From: Chara braunii
Taxonomy: Eukaryota; Streptophyta; Charophyceae; Charales; Characeae
Length of the DNA stretch: 26,351 bases
Direction: 5' to 3'
Assembly (NCBI GenBank): GCA_003427395.1
Contig: BFEA01000419.1
Location: 722,036 to 748,386 of the forward strand
Numbering within the stretch: position 1 is the stretch's first letter; each line of letters starts with the position of its first letter. The position numbers and the translations under genes were made by a program. Shown piece after piece: positions 1-7,910 of this stretch. Below the pieces are notes generated by a model. That model saw only the letters and a program-made list of their open reading frames with translations. It did no database searches and had not been told where the DNA came from.

Positions 1-4
<4 letters not shown>

Positions 5-42
<38 letters not shown>
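5..42. repeat. (TC)n microsatellite
   Basis: Uninterrupted TC dinucleotides from the left edge of the window. Its true length is unknown because the window starts inside or next to it. Confidence 0.95.
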
Positions 43-44
<2 letters not shown>

Positions 45-530
45 GCATTGCATAAAATAATGGACCACAATACGAAACAACAAAACAAACCATAACATAC
101 ATCCTATACTGCAACATGTGCGCATTGGGTTACTATATTTTGCTACACTATGCTTTGCTATTTCGACATATTTATGATGCTGGGTGAGACAAAAATAAAA
201 ATTTGTGGTGGTTTGAAGCTCATGTCTCGACATGTTCCATCTTGCAAAACCGAAACCCACACACCGGCATCGCTCTCTCTCTCAATGCGTTCATTTTCAT
301 CACTGCACTGATTTAAACTGTGTAAGTTTGAGTATACTTAAATGGATGGTACAAAAACCTCTGACCTTTCATGCCTTTGAATAACTTCCCCTCCTCCCTC
401 AACATGTTTAATGTTTGAAACCCGAAACCGGCAGGGCAAAACTCTTCCAACTTTTCATACCTTCGAAATTAACAAGGGGGAGAAGGGGTGGGGGGCAGAG
501 AACCCTCCCTACACACTAGTGTCACTTTTT
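43..530. other. AT-rich spacer, no gene seen
   Basis: No ORF of note, no RNA gene and no recognised repeat. A short CT run (about 270-283) and a phrase around 245-275 (CCGAAACCCACACACCGG-like) that returns in diverged form at 672-690 suggest this is the worn edge of the small repeat that follows. Confidence 0.5.
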
Positions 531-815
531 CTCTCATAAGCCAGGATCATGATCTTATATACGTACTTGAGCTTTGAACAGCCTCCTCATGTCTACATTT
601 CATATCCTGACTTACGCTTTGTTATAAAAATTGCACACTCTTCAACCGACTTGAGCGGTTTCCCCGAATTGCACACCGGAACCCGCACACTGCAATTGCT
701 CTTTCTCTCATAAGTTGGCTTCATAATCTCATGTCTACACATCACCTTTAAACCACCATCTTCGATCTCCATCTAAGATCCGAGTTTATGCTTTGTTATA
801 AAAATAGCATACTCT
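531..815 (+). repeat. Diverged tandem pair, about 110 bp each (531-641 and 705-815)
   Basis: Both units open with CTCTCATAAG and close with GCTTTGTTATAAAAAT followed by a GCAYACTCT-like end. Between these anchors they share TCATGTCTACA. The spacing of about 174 bp and many substitutions point to an old tandem duplication. Each unit contains TTATAAAAA, which resembles a TATA element, but nothing downstream looks transcribed or coding. Confidence 0.6.
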
Positions 816-1199
816 GACTCCGAATGTGTGATTCATTGATGTTTTCTTCTATTGTTCAAATACATCATTTATATTACATCCGAATTTAATTTAATTATTA
901 GTATAAACTTGTATGATGTATTGATTATAATTCATTCTATATTGTATAAGTAAAATAATCTGCTATATCATTTGTTACATATAATATATCTTACATATAT
1001 CTTATATATACAAATACACAAGTGAAAACGACGCAATAATGTTAAGTTTCAAAGTGGACAGTACTAGTAACACCCTCCATTTCCAAGTTGGGGTGCTGGT
1101 AGCTTTTAGGTTTGGGAAAATTCAAATTCAGGCTCATTCATTCGGCCTCTAGTGTGCTGCTGGTTTAAATCATCAGTGCCACACCAGAATGGATGCATG
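816..1199. other. AT-rich spacer, no gene seen
   Basis: Very AT-rich between 840 and 1040 with runs of TATAT. No ORF, RNA gene or repeat could be supported. Confidence 0.5.
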
Positions 1200-1465
1200 C
1201 ACCATCCAAAACGAAATCAGGCACGAAAGGTGCTTCGAGGTTCGACATTGATAGTTGGACCAAGTATTCACCGACCTATCACTTCACGTCTTTACAGCTT
1301 CAGAGTACTAAACCACACTGGCTGCAGGCGCCGGCCAAAACGAAACTCAGCAGCGATGGGTGCGCCAAGTTTTGGCCCGGCTATCACACCACGTCTTTAC
1401 CGGTTCAGGGTACCAAACCGTGATAGCTAAAGGCACCAACCAAAACGAAATCGAAAAGTCGAAAA
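1200..1465 (+). repeat. Degenerate tandem repeat, unit about 105-130 bp
   Basis: The phrase CCAAAACGAAA occurs at 1206, 1335 and 1440. CACGTCTTTAC, followed by a TTCAG.GTAC.AAACC block, occurs at about 1284 and 1390. The units are roughly 129 and 105 bp with a partial third. Two overlapping ORFs here (about 92 and 76 codons) run through the repeat and look incidental. Confidence 0.6.
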
Positions 1466-1851
1466 CCTGGGCAGAGTACTGGAGGTTATGAGGTGCAAAT
1501 GCGGTTTCCCCGATGAATAAAGGTCATCTACCATCGTCACTCCGCCAACACCAGCGCGAAAGGTGTCCCTTCGCCTACCCTATTCCTTGTTGCCGATTGG
1601 CTGCGCTCCCGCCGTGCGCGATACACAATGTGGTCTATTGTTGCAGCTTACACTGCACCGTGGTTGTTGTGTGGTGTTGCATTGTTCGATGATATATTGA
1701 ACGCAATGTGCAAAGGAGGGGGTCGCCCGCTATGAAATGCAGCCCCGTTACGGCAATGCGGCAATGTCCTAAGCGGTCAAAAACACTTTTTTTTCGGGGT
1801 GGTGAAGATGTGGAACTGTGCTCCTGCAATAACTACTGGTAATTGTTGAGT
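1466..1851. other. Spacer, no gene seen
   Basis: Mixed composition, GC-richer than the left edge. A 64-codon minus-strand ORF (1635-1829) has no recognisable feature. Nothing else could be supported. Confidence 0.4.
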
Positions 1852-2399
1852 TGTGATACCCTTTTGGGGGTCCGGGCCTACGGAATATGCCCAGAAGCCA
1901 CCTGGTCTAGCTGCCTGGCAGGACGGTTCAGGGCGGTCTGAGCTCAAGGGCTCGGTGGGCTTGACGACCGCGCAGACGTTCGACGTTAGGATATCATTTT
2001 GGAACTAACCAGCCGCAGGTGTGTCAGAGTGATCATTCAGCCTCAAGGGCTGGGTGAAGTTCCTCTTTCTGGGGGTACCGGTTCCCGTCTTTTTCGTAAC
2101 TTTTTCTTCAGCTGCAATCCGATCCGTCGATCTTCCGAGATCTGCGGCCTAGATTAGATTCAAGCAGCCGTGGGGGCTCACTCGTTTTGCCAGGATCTGA
2201 AGAAACCACATTCGAATAGGGGGACAACATCGTGGTTCCCAATTCTAAGTTCGTCTTGTCCACTCTGCAGCCCCATGGTTTCATGGGCTTCCCCCTACTG
2301 TCGTCGCCTCTACTTATCGTCACCGCTGTCCAATCTCCGTCGCGCTCCTCTCCGTGCTGCCACGCTGGTCGACTGGGCGCCCTCCGTGCCAAAAAGGTG

Positions 2400-2612
2400 A
2401 GCCCCGTCGTCGTCTTCGCTTCCTTCTCATCGTTGATCTTCTCCTCCTGCCTCCTCGTCTAAGCCTCTCCCCCTTCTTATGCACCTCCTTCTCCTCGTCC
2501 TCCTTCTTCTTTTTCTCATTCTTCCTTTAATTTTCCTTCTACTTCTATCATCTTCTCCTTCTTCTTCTACCTCCTTTTTTTTCTCCTTCTTCCTTTCATT
2601 TTCTTTGAGTGA
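2400..2612 (+). repeat. Polypyrimidine (CTT/CTC) tract
   Basis: About 210 bp that are almost purely C and T on the plus strand (CTTCTTCTT, CTCCTC phrases), ending about 20 bp before a TATA box. It creates K/R/E-rich ORFs on the minus strand and L/S/F-rich ORFs on the plus strand, all artefacts of composition. Long mirror-like pyrimidine tracts upstream of a promoter can adopt triplex or open structures; this is inference. Confidence 0.85.
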
Positions 2613-2632
2613 CGGCCCACACCCCTCAACCA

Positions 2633-2640
2633 CTATAAAA
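2633..2640 (+). promoter_or_regulatory. TATA box (CTATAAAA) of LTR-like repeat
   Basis: CTATAAAA preceded by a pyrimidine tract. A related copy stands at 16703-16710 with the same CCAC context before it and a CACTTG phrase after it. Transcription would be predicted to start about 30 bp downstream. The start site itself cannot be seen. Confidence 0.5.
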
Positions 2641-2682
2641 AACACTTGTTCCCAGTTGCCACACAAAAGCACTTATGATGCT

Positions 2683-2700
2683 AGTGTGTGATAACACACT
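2683..2700 (+). other. Perfect stem-loop
   Basis: AGTGTGT, loop GATA, ACACACT. A 7-bp stem about 45 bp after the TATA box, so it would lie in the 5' leader of any transcript. Confidence 0.6.
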
Positions 2701-3213
2701 TTAGTGTTGTTGGGCTGCTGGAGGAGTTGTTGGAGGCAATTGGAGGAGGCTAGAGGTCTGCAAAGGAGCGCTGGAGGAGGAAGAGGGCAGCCATAGTTGA
2801 GGCATGGGGCACTCTGCTCCATCCTCTGGTTGGTGTTCGCACTCTAGGATGACTCTTGGGCTCGCGTTACTAGATCAGGACTGTGTGGTACGGACATACT
2901 TTGGGACTGAATTTTATCCAACACCAAACTTTTATTAAATTGACGGCAGGGTTTCACCGGCAACGCCAGGTTTCAAGGCGACTATGGTGGAGGTATCGGC
3001 TGTCTAGTTTGCGGGAGGCTGATCCCCATTTTGGTGGGGATATGATCCCGAAATTTGAGACGCTGGCAAATCTTTTATTGATGTAGTGCTAGAGTGGCCG
3101 TGCGCCAGGCTATACCTGGTTCAGTGGGGTTACACTACCAAAATTTTCAGTGTGCCAGCAACGCCGTTTTTCTGCAAGGGAGGAGCAGTCCAATTTACAG
3201 CGCGACAGCAACA
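2701..3213 (+). repeat. Non-coding body of the LTR-like repeat
   Basis: GGAGGAG-rich sequence related to 16740-16900 and 22480-22690. The last 120 bp (about 3090-3213) share short phrases (ttttgag/aaggggacgtg, gcgccag) with 22850-22910 and 23800-23850. Two 67-codon ORFs (2883-3086 and 3086-3289) have no recognisable features and are not conserved as reading frames in the related copies. Confidence 0.5.
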
Positions 3214-3743
3214 ACAACGACATTTTATAGTGGAAAAATGTTGCCCGTTTGACGACATGGAGCTAGTTTTTAAGGGGACGTGTTGTTAGCTTGGCGATGC
3301 AGTATTTGCAGTTTTGACCAAGATATTGTGTTGGTACAACCATTAGTGCATGCTTGGGATTTGGTCCCAAGAGTAGTGTTCGGTTACACCACGCAACATT
3401 ATTATTTTACTTTTTTTAGGAGTGCAGCAGAGGGCGGTCGACAACATTGGGGCATGCTTGGTGGCGCGTGTGGTGGACTGTGTTGTGTGACACTCGTGAA
3501 TAACTTGGGACGCATAGTATGTTGGGCTGTTTATTTTTTTCGGGGGACCACGTGACACAGTGCACGGGCAAGCATGACTCGTTGGTACATAAGCAGGCGG
3601 CGTACTGACCATTAAGACTCACGGCACTTGGGGTTTCAGCATTCGGAACTGCCTTTATTTTTTTTTTGAGTACATGGAGCGAGCAGATTTTATGGTTGGG
3701 ATCTGTGTAGCACACCGAACATCTTCGGAGCTTTTCCGAACGT

Positions 3744-3757
3744 CCGAACATGTTCGG
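3744..3757. other. Perfect palindrome CCGAACATGTTCGG
   Basis: A 14-bp perfect palindrome within a cluster of CGAAC/GTTCG motifs (3710-3790). It is preserved unchanged in copy A2 at 11967-11980 while nearby bases differ. Confidence 0.7.
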
Positions 3758-4005
3758 GAATTCAGCCGAACGCCACCCAAACGTGTTCGGCTTAACTTAT
3801 TATTATTATTATTTTTGTTTTTTGATTTTTAACTCGAGTTTGGTTAGGAATTTGAACATACCTCCAAGGCAAACATTGTTCGTATTATTATTTTACATAA
3901 AATATATTGTTTTCAGATTTTTTGAAGAACGTTTTTGTTTCTTAATATTTTTATATTCGCATTCGGCGGGTTTTGACGCTCGTTCACGTTCGGTCCTGAA
4001 CGTTT

Positions 4006-4024
4006 GGGTTCGGTCACCGAACCC
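4006..4024. other. Inverted repeat GGGTTCGGT-C-ACCGAACCC
   Basis: Perfect 9-bp arms around one base, within a second cluster of GTTCG motifs. The A2 equivalent (12223-12241) is also perfect. Confidence 0.7.
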
Positions 4025-4999
4025 GAATACGATGCTACATAGGTTAGGACCATCCAGTGATGCAGTCAGTAGTATGAAACTATTTGGGATCTTGTAGAAC
4101 TAGTTTGTCCCACCATATGACAAATGGTTTTTTTCGAAACGTGCGTAGTTTGTCGTTTTCATACCTGGATTTACCGTGTATGGGGCATGCAATTTAAGGA
4201 CGGATTGACACTAGCAGTTGGTCTGGGATTTAACTTGGAATTGCAGTTTTTTTTTTAGTGAGCCAGGACGTGTTCGTCACCACTTATGTAAAGGTCAATT
4301 AGTGACTCGGTTCCCCCTCTACACTTGTATGAGCCCACACTCTGTTTCACCCTGCTCTTCATTGAATATTCAACGGGAAAAGGGTGAGGTAGAGGATGTA
4401 TGGTCATGCATGGGAAGGACGGGGATCTGACGGGAATATGGACTGCTGGACTATTGGACTGTTGGTTGTTTTTTACTGTGCATGTAGGTAGAAGGATGCT
4501 TGCAAAGGAGATTGATTCTCCTTACTCAGGACAGGTAAAAATGATTGACTTTCGCCTACTTTTGATATATCTGCTTCTCAAAAAGGCTTGTGTTCTAAAA
4601 ATTGTTAATTCAGTGGACACGCGTAAAACAAAATTGATTCAATTAAAGAAGACAAGACTAAATGGATTTAGTCTTTATCCCAATATTACCATTTCTATTC
4701 TGAATGACCTTATCTGTCTATACATGTCCAAATGGTTATCATCCTCTACCTCCTCTAACTGTCTCGTTTAAGTTGCTACCTCGAGCTTAGAAAAAATTAG
4801 AAGAATTGAAAACTACCCGCAGTGAACGNGTTCTTTGTCTAAGAAGAATTTGGAGTGGGGACTCATTGCTTTAGGAGTCGGTCATGTTATCGATATAAAG
4901 TGAATCGTTCTACAGAGGGATTCGGTGGAGACGATCCGACTTCTGAGATCCGAGTCTTGTGCTCGAGCGAGGAGGAGTACCCCAGGCCACGTTCTAGAG

Positions 5000-5063
5000 T
5001 CTTGTTTTCATAGCGCTTAGGCCAACGGAATAAGAAAAAAAAACTAACCAAATATTGTCGCAT
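5000..5063 (+). repeat. Short linker module bounded by CATAGCGC direct repeats
   Basis: CATAGCGC stands at 5009-5016 and again at 5061-5068. The 44 bp between (GCCAACGGAATAAG, then a poly-A stretch, then ACTAACCAAATATTGTCG) recur at about 14458-14501. There they are followed by the same CATAGCGC at 14502-14509 and then the LTR start TGTCGGGG. An 8-bp direct repeat around a short module resembles a target-site duplication but could be chance. Confidence 0.6.
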
Positions 5064-5290
5064 AGCGCGTTTATGAGGAGTTGGGAGTTGTGGCTCCCAA
5101 CGGTCCTGCCTGACGTCCGTTTTAATGGGTGTCATATTTTTTTTGCTTTTTAAGTTTTTGTTTTCTTTTTTTTCTCTTGTGCCCCACGAGAGCAGGAGGC
5201 AATGTACCTTTCGTGTTCGAGTGAAAGAATCATCTCATTTTCTATATTTTGTGAATTTGTAGCGCTGCTCATTAAGCAGGGATGATCTGT

Positions 5291-5366
5291 CCATCTCTGG
5301 ATTTGAACTTTAGGTCTGTATTTCAAAAGTCGTTGGTACCCTATAGCACGATAAGGTATCCTGCCT
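5291..5366 (-). other. Degenerate tRNA-like segment 1 (in repeat B)
   Basis: Read on the minus strand it holds a box-A-like stretch (GTGCTATAGGGTACC), an anticodon-loop-like CTTTTGAAATAC, and a box-B-like AGTTCAAATCC in the order and spacing of a tRNA. The acceptor and T stems do not pair, so it is not a functional tRNA. It is better read as a tRNA-derived (SINE-like) relic. Confidence 0.35.
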
Positions 5367-5430
5367 CATAGGCAGGGCCTGTAAGCAAGGAGAACGAACA
5401 ACGGTCGTAAGGGGAGCATTTCCTCCCCCT

Positions 5431-5510
5431 CGCCTAATGGTATCGGGGTTTGAACTCACGCCTGTATTTCAAATAGTTCATGCATGCTACCACGAGTTCC
5501 TTGCCTCGTC
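5431..5510 (-). other. Degenerate tRNA-like segment 2 (in repeat B)
   Basis: On the minus strand: AACTCGTGGTAGCATGC (D-arm-like), ATTTGAAATACAGG (anticodon-loop-like with TGA), and GAGTTCAAACCCCG (box B, close to the GTTCRANYCC consensus). The layout is close to a tRNA, but stem pairing is poor. The equivalent in copy B2 carries a 5-6 bp insertion next to the D-arm-like part. Confidence 0.4.
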
Positions 5511-5756
5511 GCAAGACCTATAAAAAAAAAAAAAAAAAATGAGGGGAAAAAAAAAGAGAAAAACGGGATGAAGATTTTGAGAAACCTATATTTTTCGGTT
5601 TTCGTAATATTTGTTTGGTGACAGAAATGATTTTTGTTGACTCAAAAAAATATTTTATGGGTAGGTACGATGCTATCCCATACATATGAGTTTTTTCATA
5701 TATTTTTGTTGAACAAATATTTTACTCAAGTTTGGGGTATTTTTTGCACCCGCTTT

Positions 5757-5835
5757 GGGACTGTTGGGATTTGAGCTCGTGACAATCACGAGTTGTTTTT
5801 CCCCCCTCTGCCTTGGCAGTGAGCTGACACCCCTT
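5757..5835 (-). other. Degenerate tRNA-like segment 3 (in repeat B)
   Basis: On the minus strand: TCAGCTCACTGCCAAGGC (D-arm-like) followed, after a poly-purine stretch, by GTCACGAGCTCAAATCCC (box-B-like). CTCGTGA/TCACGAG can also form a perfect 7-bp hairpin here (5775-5791). It is a tRNA-like relic, not a gene. Confidence 0.35.
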
Positions 5836-5912
5836 AGAACGTACGCCACATAAAAAAAAGGCAGCTAATGGTTGTTCGGGACTTAGCTGCAGTCATTTGG
5901 CTACCCATTTTT

Positions 5913-6163
5913 GGGCCGCAAGGTGGCGGTAGAACGCCATTAGGGCCGAAGTTCGAACGGAACTCAAGTAAGATTCGACAATTTGGAAAGTTAGCTGTAG
6001 GATAGAAAGGTATAAAGCAGAGACGAGCGAGTTGGCGCTGCACTACCTGAGTAGTACTGGGCAGAAAAGTGGTAACGCTGGTTTTGAGCGTGGAGGCAGA
6101 GAATCATGTACTGCGAGATGTAAAGCCCAATGGTCCTTTACGATTATATTGTGTTTACATACA
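5913..6163 (+). repeat. 5' pseudo-LTR of the Penelope-like element
   Basis: 251 bp directly repeated at 11169-11440. Shared landmarks in order: GGGCC at the start, GGCGGTAGAACGCCA, GAAGTTCGAACGGAACTCAA, AGGTATAAAGCAGAGACGAG, CACTACCTGAGTAGTACTGG, AATCATGTACTGCGAGATG, ending in TTATATTGTGTTTACATACA. ACTAC-CTGA-GTAGT forms a small perfect hairpin in both copies. Pseudo-LTRs of this group often carry hammerhead ribozymes; I looked for the CTGANGA...GAAA core and did not find it intact. Confidence 0.85.
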
Positions 6164-6587
6164 CGAACAACTGGTTTGATCGACCTTGCGCCATTGCTTA
6201 GGAACGATTGATCAACGCCGTGGTGACTTCGTCGCCATGAGCATCATCTTCCTTTGTGATATTCAGATAATGAGATAATGAGATATTGAAATTATGGAGG
6301 TATAGAGAGATATTGAGATAGTGAGGACTAATGTAGTCATATCTATTTATATTCATATACTTCATGCATGTTGAGGGTTGTCTAGATCCGACTGGAGATA
6401 GGCGTTCTTTGTACCTTGATCGGATTGGTGACTCGGCTCGCGAAGACAGGATGCGCGTCACCATCGAAGCGATTTTCGGCACAGTCATCAATATCCTGCG
6501 GAAGGTGAAGGCCATCTTCAAGATCACGATACGAGTAAAGATTGAAGGGTGCTGGAGGAAGTAACGTTCCGAGGAGAAAAGCGGTTC
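6164..6587 (+). other. Leader between pseudo-LTR and first ORF of the Penelope-like element
   Basis: No supported gene. 6260-6335 is a small AT-rich minisatellite built on GAGATA/ATAATGAG phrases. A 66-codon plus-strand ORF (6364-6564) and a 236-codon minus-strand ORF that crosses into the coding region have no family features and are probably incidental. Confidence 0.5.
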
Positions 6588-7013
6588 ATGTACGCAAGGG
6601 GCAAGGGGAGAGGGAGAGGACGGGGCACGTGGTCGGGGTGCGGCCGATACTGGATGGAGCAACAAGCACCATCGTACGGCTAGGCGCAAAATCCGCCACC
6701 TGTCCTTCCACCTCCTCCCCCACCTAACTATCAACCGATGCCAGGTTTCTACCAACCGCCAACGTATTGGGGAGCACCACCTCCTCCGCAATGGGGCCAA
6801 CCTCATCAGCAGGCGCAACCTGCATACGGGTTCAGCAATAACAATGGAGGCAACAATGAATATGGGAGGGGCTACAATCCTAATCGGGCTTTCTTTAAGA
6901 GGGAACACGCGGAGCTACTGGACAAGATCAAGTTTAAGGAAGCGGTAGCGGAAGCAATGAAGAAGACAATAGAGGTGAGGGAAGTAGAATGGGACTCAGG
7001 CGAAGAGAATTGA
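6588..7013 (+). pseudogene. PLE N-terminal piece: RG-rich and Pro/Gln-rich leader
   Basis: I chose the ATG at 6588 because the frame then reads MYARGKGRGRGRGTW, an RGG-like basic stretch, into a Pro-rich segment (PPPPPP, YQPPTYWGAPPPPQWG), interrupted by TAG at 6681. It then continues NNNGGNNEYGRGYNPNRAFF into a helical charged part (ELLDKIKFKEAVAEAMKK). RGG and Pro-rich low-complexity regions often bind RNA and could serve the packaging role that Gag has in LTR elements; that is inference. The piece ends at TGA 7011-7013 because of a shift near 6985-7010: the next frame reads on (KRIEAKNAKEDDKKEK) with the same charged character. Confidence 0.65.
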
Positions 7014-7890
7014 GGCGAAGAATGCCAAGGAGGACGACAAGAAGGAAAAGCAAGCGGCTACAACCAGGGAGGATGAAATGAAGCGATGGATGACAACTAC
7101 ATTCGGTAGCTCCTTGCGCGTCCTAACGGAGAAGATAGATAAGGTGGAGGATAAAGCGAAGATGACGGAAGCCGAGCGGGATGAATTGCGAAAACTGCGA
7201 GCGGAGAAGGAGCTGCGGGAGCTGAAGGAGGGAATGAGCTCGGAAAAACGGAAGAGGGTTGGGGCGACACCAGGCGTCTCGCCACGAGCCGGGCGGGTAA
7301 AAACGAAGTCTGAAGTCAAAGCGCGAAATCGGCCACAGAATGGGGTGCTCGTCTTGTCCGATGACGATGAGGCTGATACCTGCAAGCGTGGAGGAAATTT
7401 GAAGAAGAAATTTGATGAAGCAGACTCTTCTTCCACGTCGACATCCATTCAGACGAAGATGGGGGAGATTAAGGATCTTCTGAAGAGTCTCGTGGAAGCA
7501 CTGCCAAAGCTGGTCAGGGCTCAAGATCATAGGAAGGTTGCCGTGACTGAAGAGGAGGAAGAGCAAGATAACGAGAAGATGGAGACAGAACAAACGGGGG
7601 AAGAGGAAGAGGAAACGTTGGAGGAGAAGGATGAACTAGGCCTAGTGGCCTATATGAAGAACGGAGTCGAGAGCTATGAAACTATGCACCACACGCATAT
7701 TCGTGCTCTCTGTGGTGAAAAAGGGATACCGTACATTAGAACAAATATGGGAGTGATGGAACTAGCTAGATTGGACTTAGAGGAATATATGAAGTCCCTA
7801 CGGGAAATGGATGAAAATGGAGTGACGGTCTCAGAACCTGGAGAAGAAAACGAGAAACAGGAAGAGGTGAAGAATGTTCAGGAAAATTAG
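7012..7890 (+). pseudogene. PLE charged coiled-coil region with possible SAP-like helices
   Basis: Open from about 7012; the first ATG is at 7078. Counting from that ATG, residues 1-75 are lysine/glutamate-rich and heptad-like (VEDKAKMTEAERDELRKLRA), with a basic patch KRKRVGATPGVSPRAGRVKT that may be a nuclear localisation signal. Residues about 165-200 are almost all acidic. Residues about 210-255 (HIRALCGEKGIPYIRTNMG, MELARLDLEEYM) have the helix-Gly-helix pattern of a SAP-like DNA-binding motif. That match is by eye and weak. It ends with TAG at 7888 and overlaps the next frame, which is open from 7812, by 79 bp. Confidence 0.6.
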
Positions 7891-7910
7891 GTGCCCATTC
7901 GAAGCGGGCA

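Larger units (their letters stand above)
1852..2700 (+). mobile_element. LTR-like 5' segment (U3 with promoter)
   Basis: The segment opens with TGTGATACCC; TG starts of this kind are common in plant Ty3/gypsy LTRs. It carries a 200-bp pyrimidine tract and then CTATAAAA at 2633-2640. The TATA neighbourhood and the sequence after it (CACTTG.., GCTGGAGGAG.., GAGGTCTGCA.., GGCAGCCATAG) recur in diverged form at 16703-16870, and partly at 22500-22650, so this is a repeat family rather than a unique promoter. I could not define the matching LTR end, so the extent on the right is open. Confidence 0.4.
3214..4999 (+). repeat. Repeat A, copy 1 (direct repeat of 11442-13216)
   Basis: About 1.79 kb matching 11442-13216 almost throughout by eye, in the same orientation. 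Homology begins at ACAACGACATTTTATAG and ends at GTTCTAGAG. More diverged relatives of its last third stand at 17645-18375 and 24925-25680. Several ORFs are open in both copies (3280-3555 against 11508-11780; 4400-4771 against 12617-12988), but most base differences in them change the amino acid, so they do not look selected for protein. The block may be part of a long LTR or its leader. A single N lies at 4828. Confidence 0.85.
5064..5912 (-). repeat. Repeat B, copy 1 (interrupted on the right by the Penelope-like element)
   Basis: About 850 bp nearly identical to 20850-21706, same orientation. Homology starts at AGCGCGTTTATGAGGAGTTG and runs to CCCATTTTT at 5912. There copy 2 continues with AATGTGCGAGACC while this copy switches to the Penelope-like pseudo-LTR. 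The repeat opens with a perfect hairpin (GTTGGGAG/CTCCCAAC, 5080-5087 and 5094-5101) and contains three degenerate tRNA-like segments on the minus strand, which is why I give minus as its likely sense. Confidence 0.85.

Noticed and set aside
2427-2691. Charged (minus) and Leu-rich (plus) ORFs in the pyrimidine tract
   Set aside because: Composition artefacts of a CTT/CTC tract.
3280-4771. ORFs conserved between repeat A copies (about 91 and 123 codons)
   Set aside because: Most differences between the copies change the amino acid, as expected for non-coding DNA; the frames do not survive in the more diverged copies.
5834-6043. Minus-strand ORF beginning MQRQLARLCFIPFY, repeated at 11129-11320
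   Set aside because: Both lie in the pseudo-LTRs; similarity reflects the repeat, and the 3' version is altered by the local duplication without a sign of selection.
6030-6080. Possible hammerhead ribozyme core (CTGA ... GCAGAAA) in the pseudo-LTR
   Set aside because: The CTGANGA box is not intact (CTGAGTA), the 3' copy has GAAGG in place of GAAA, and CTGA is better explained as the loop of ACTAC/GTAGT. A structure search over more copies could still revive it.
6198-6908. 236-codon minus-strand ORF over the start of the Penelope-like element
   Set aside because: It is antisense to the RG/Pro-rich leader, has Arg-rich low-complexity sequence from the reverse of that composition, shows no domain and crosses non-coding leader sequence.
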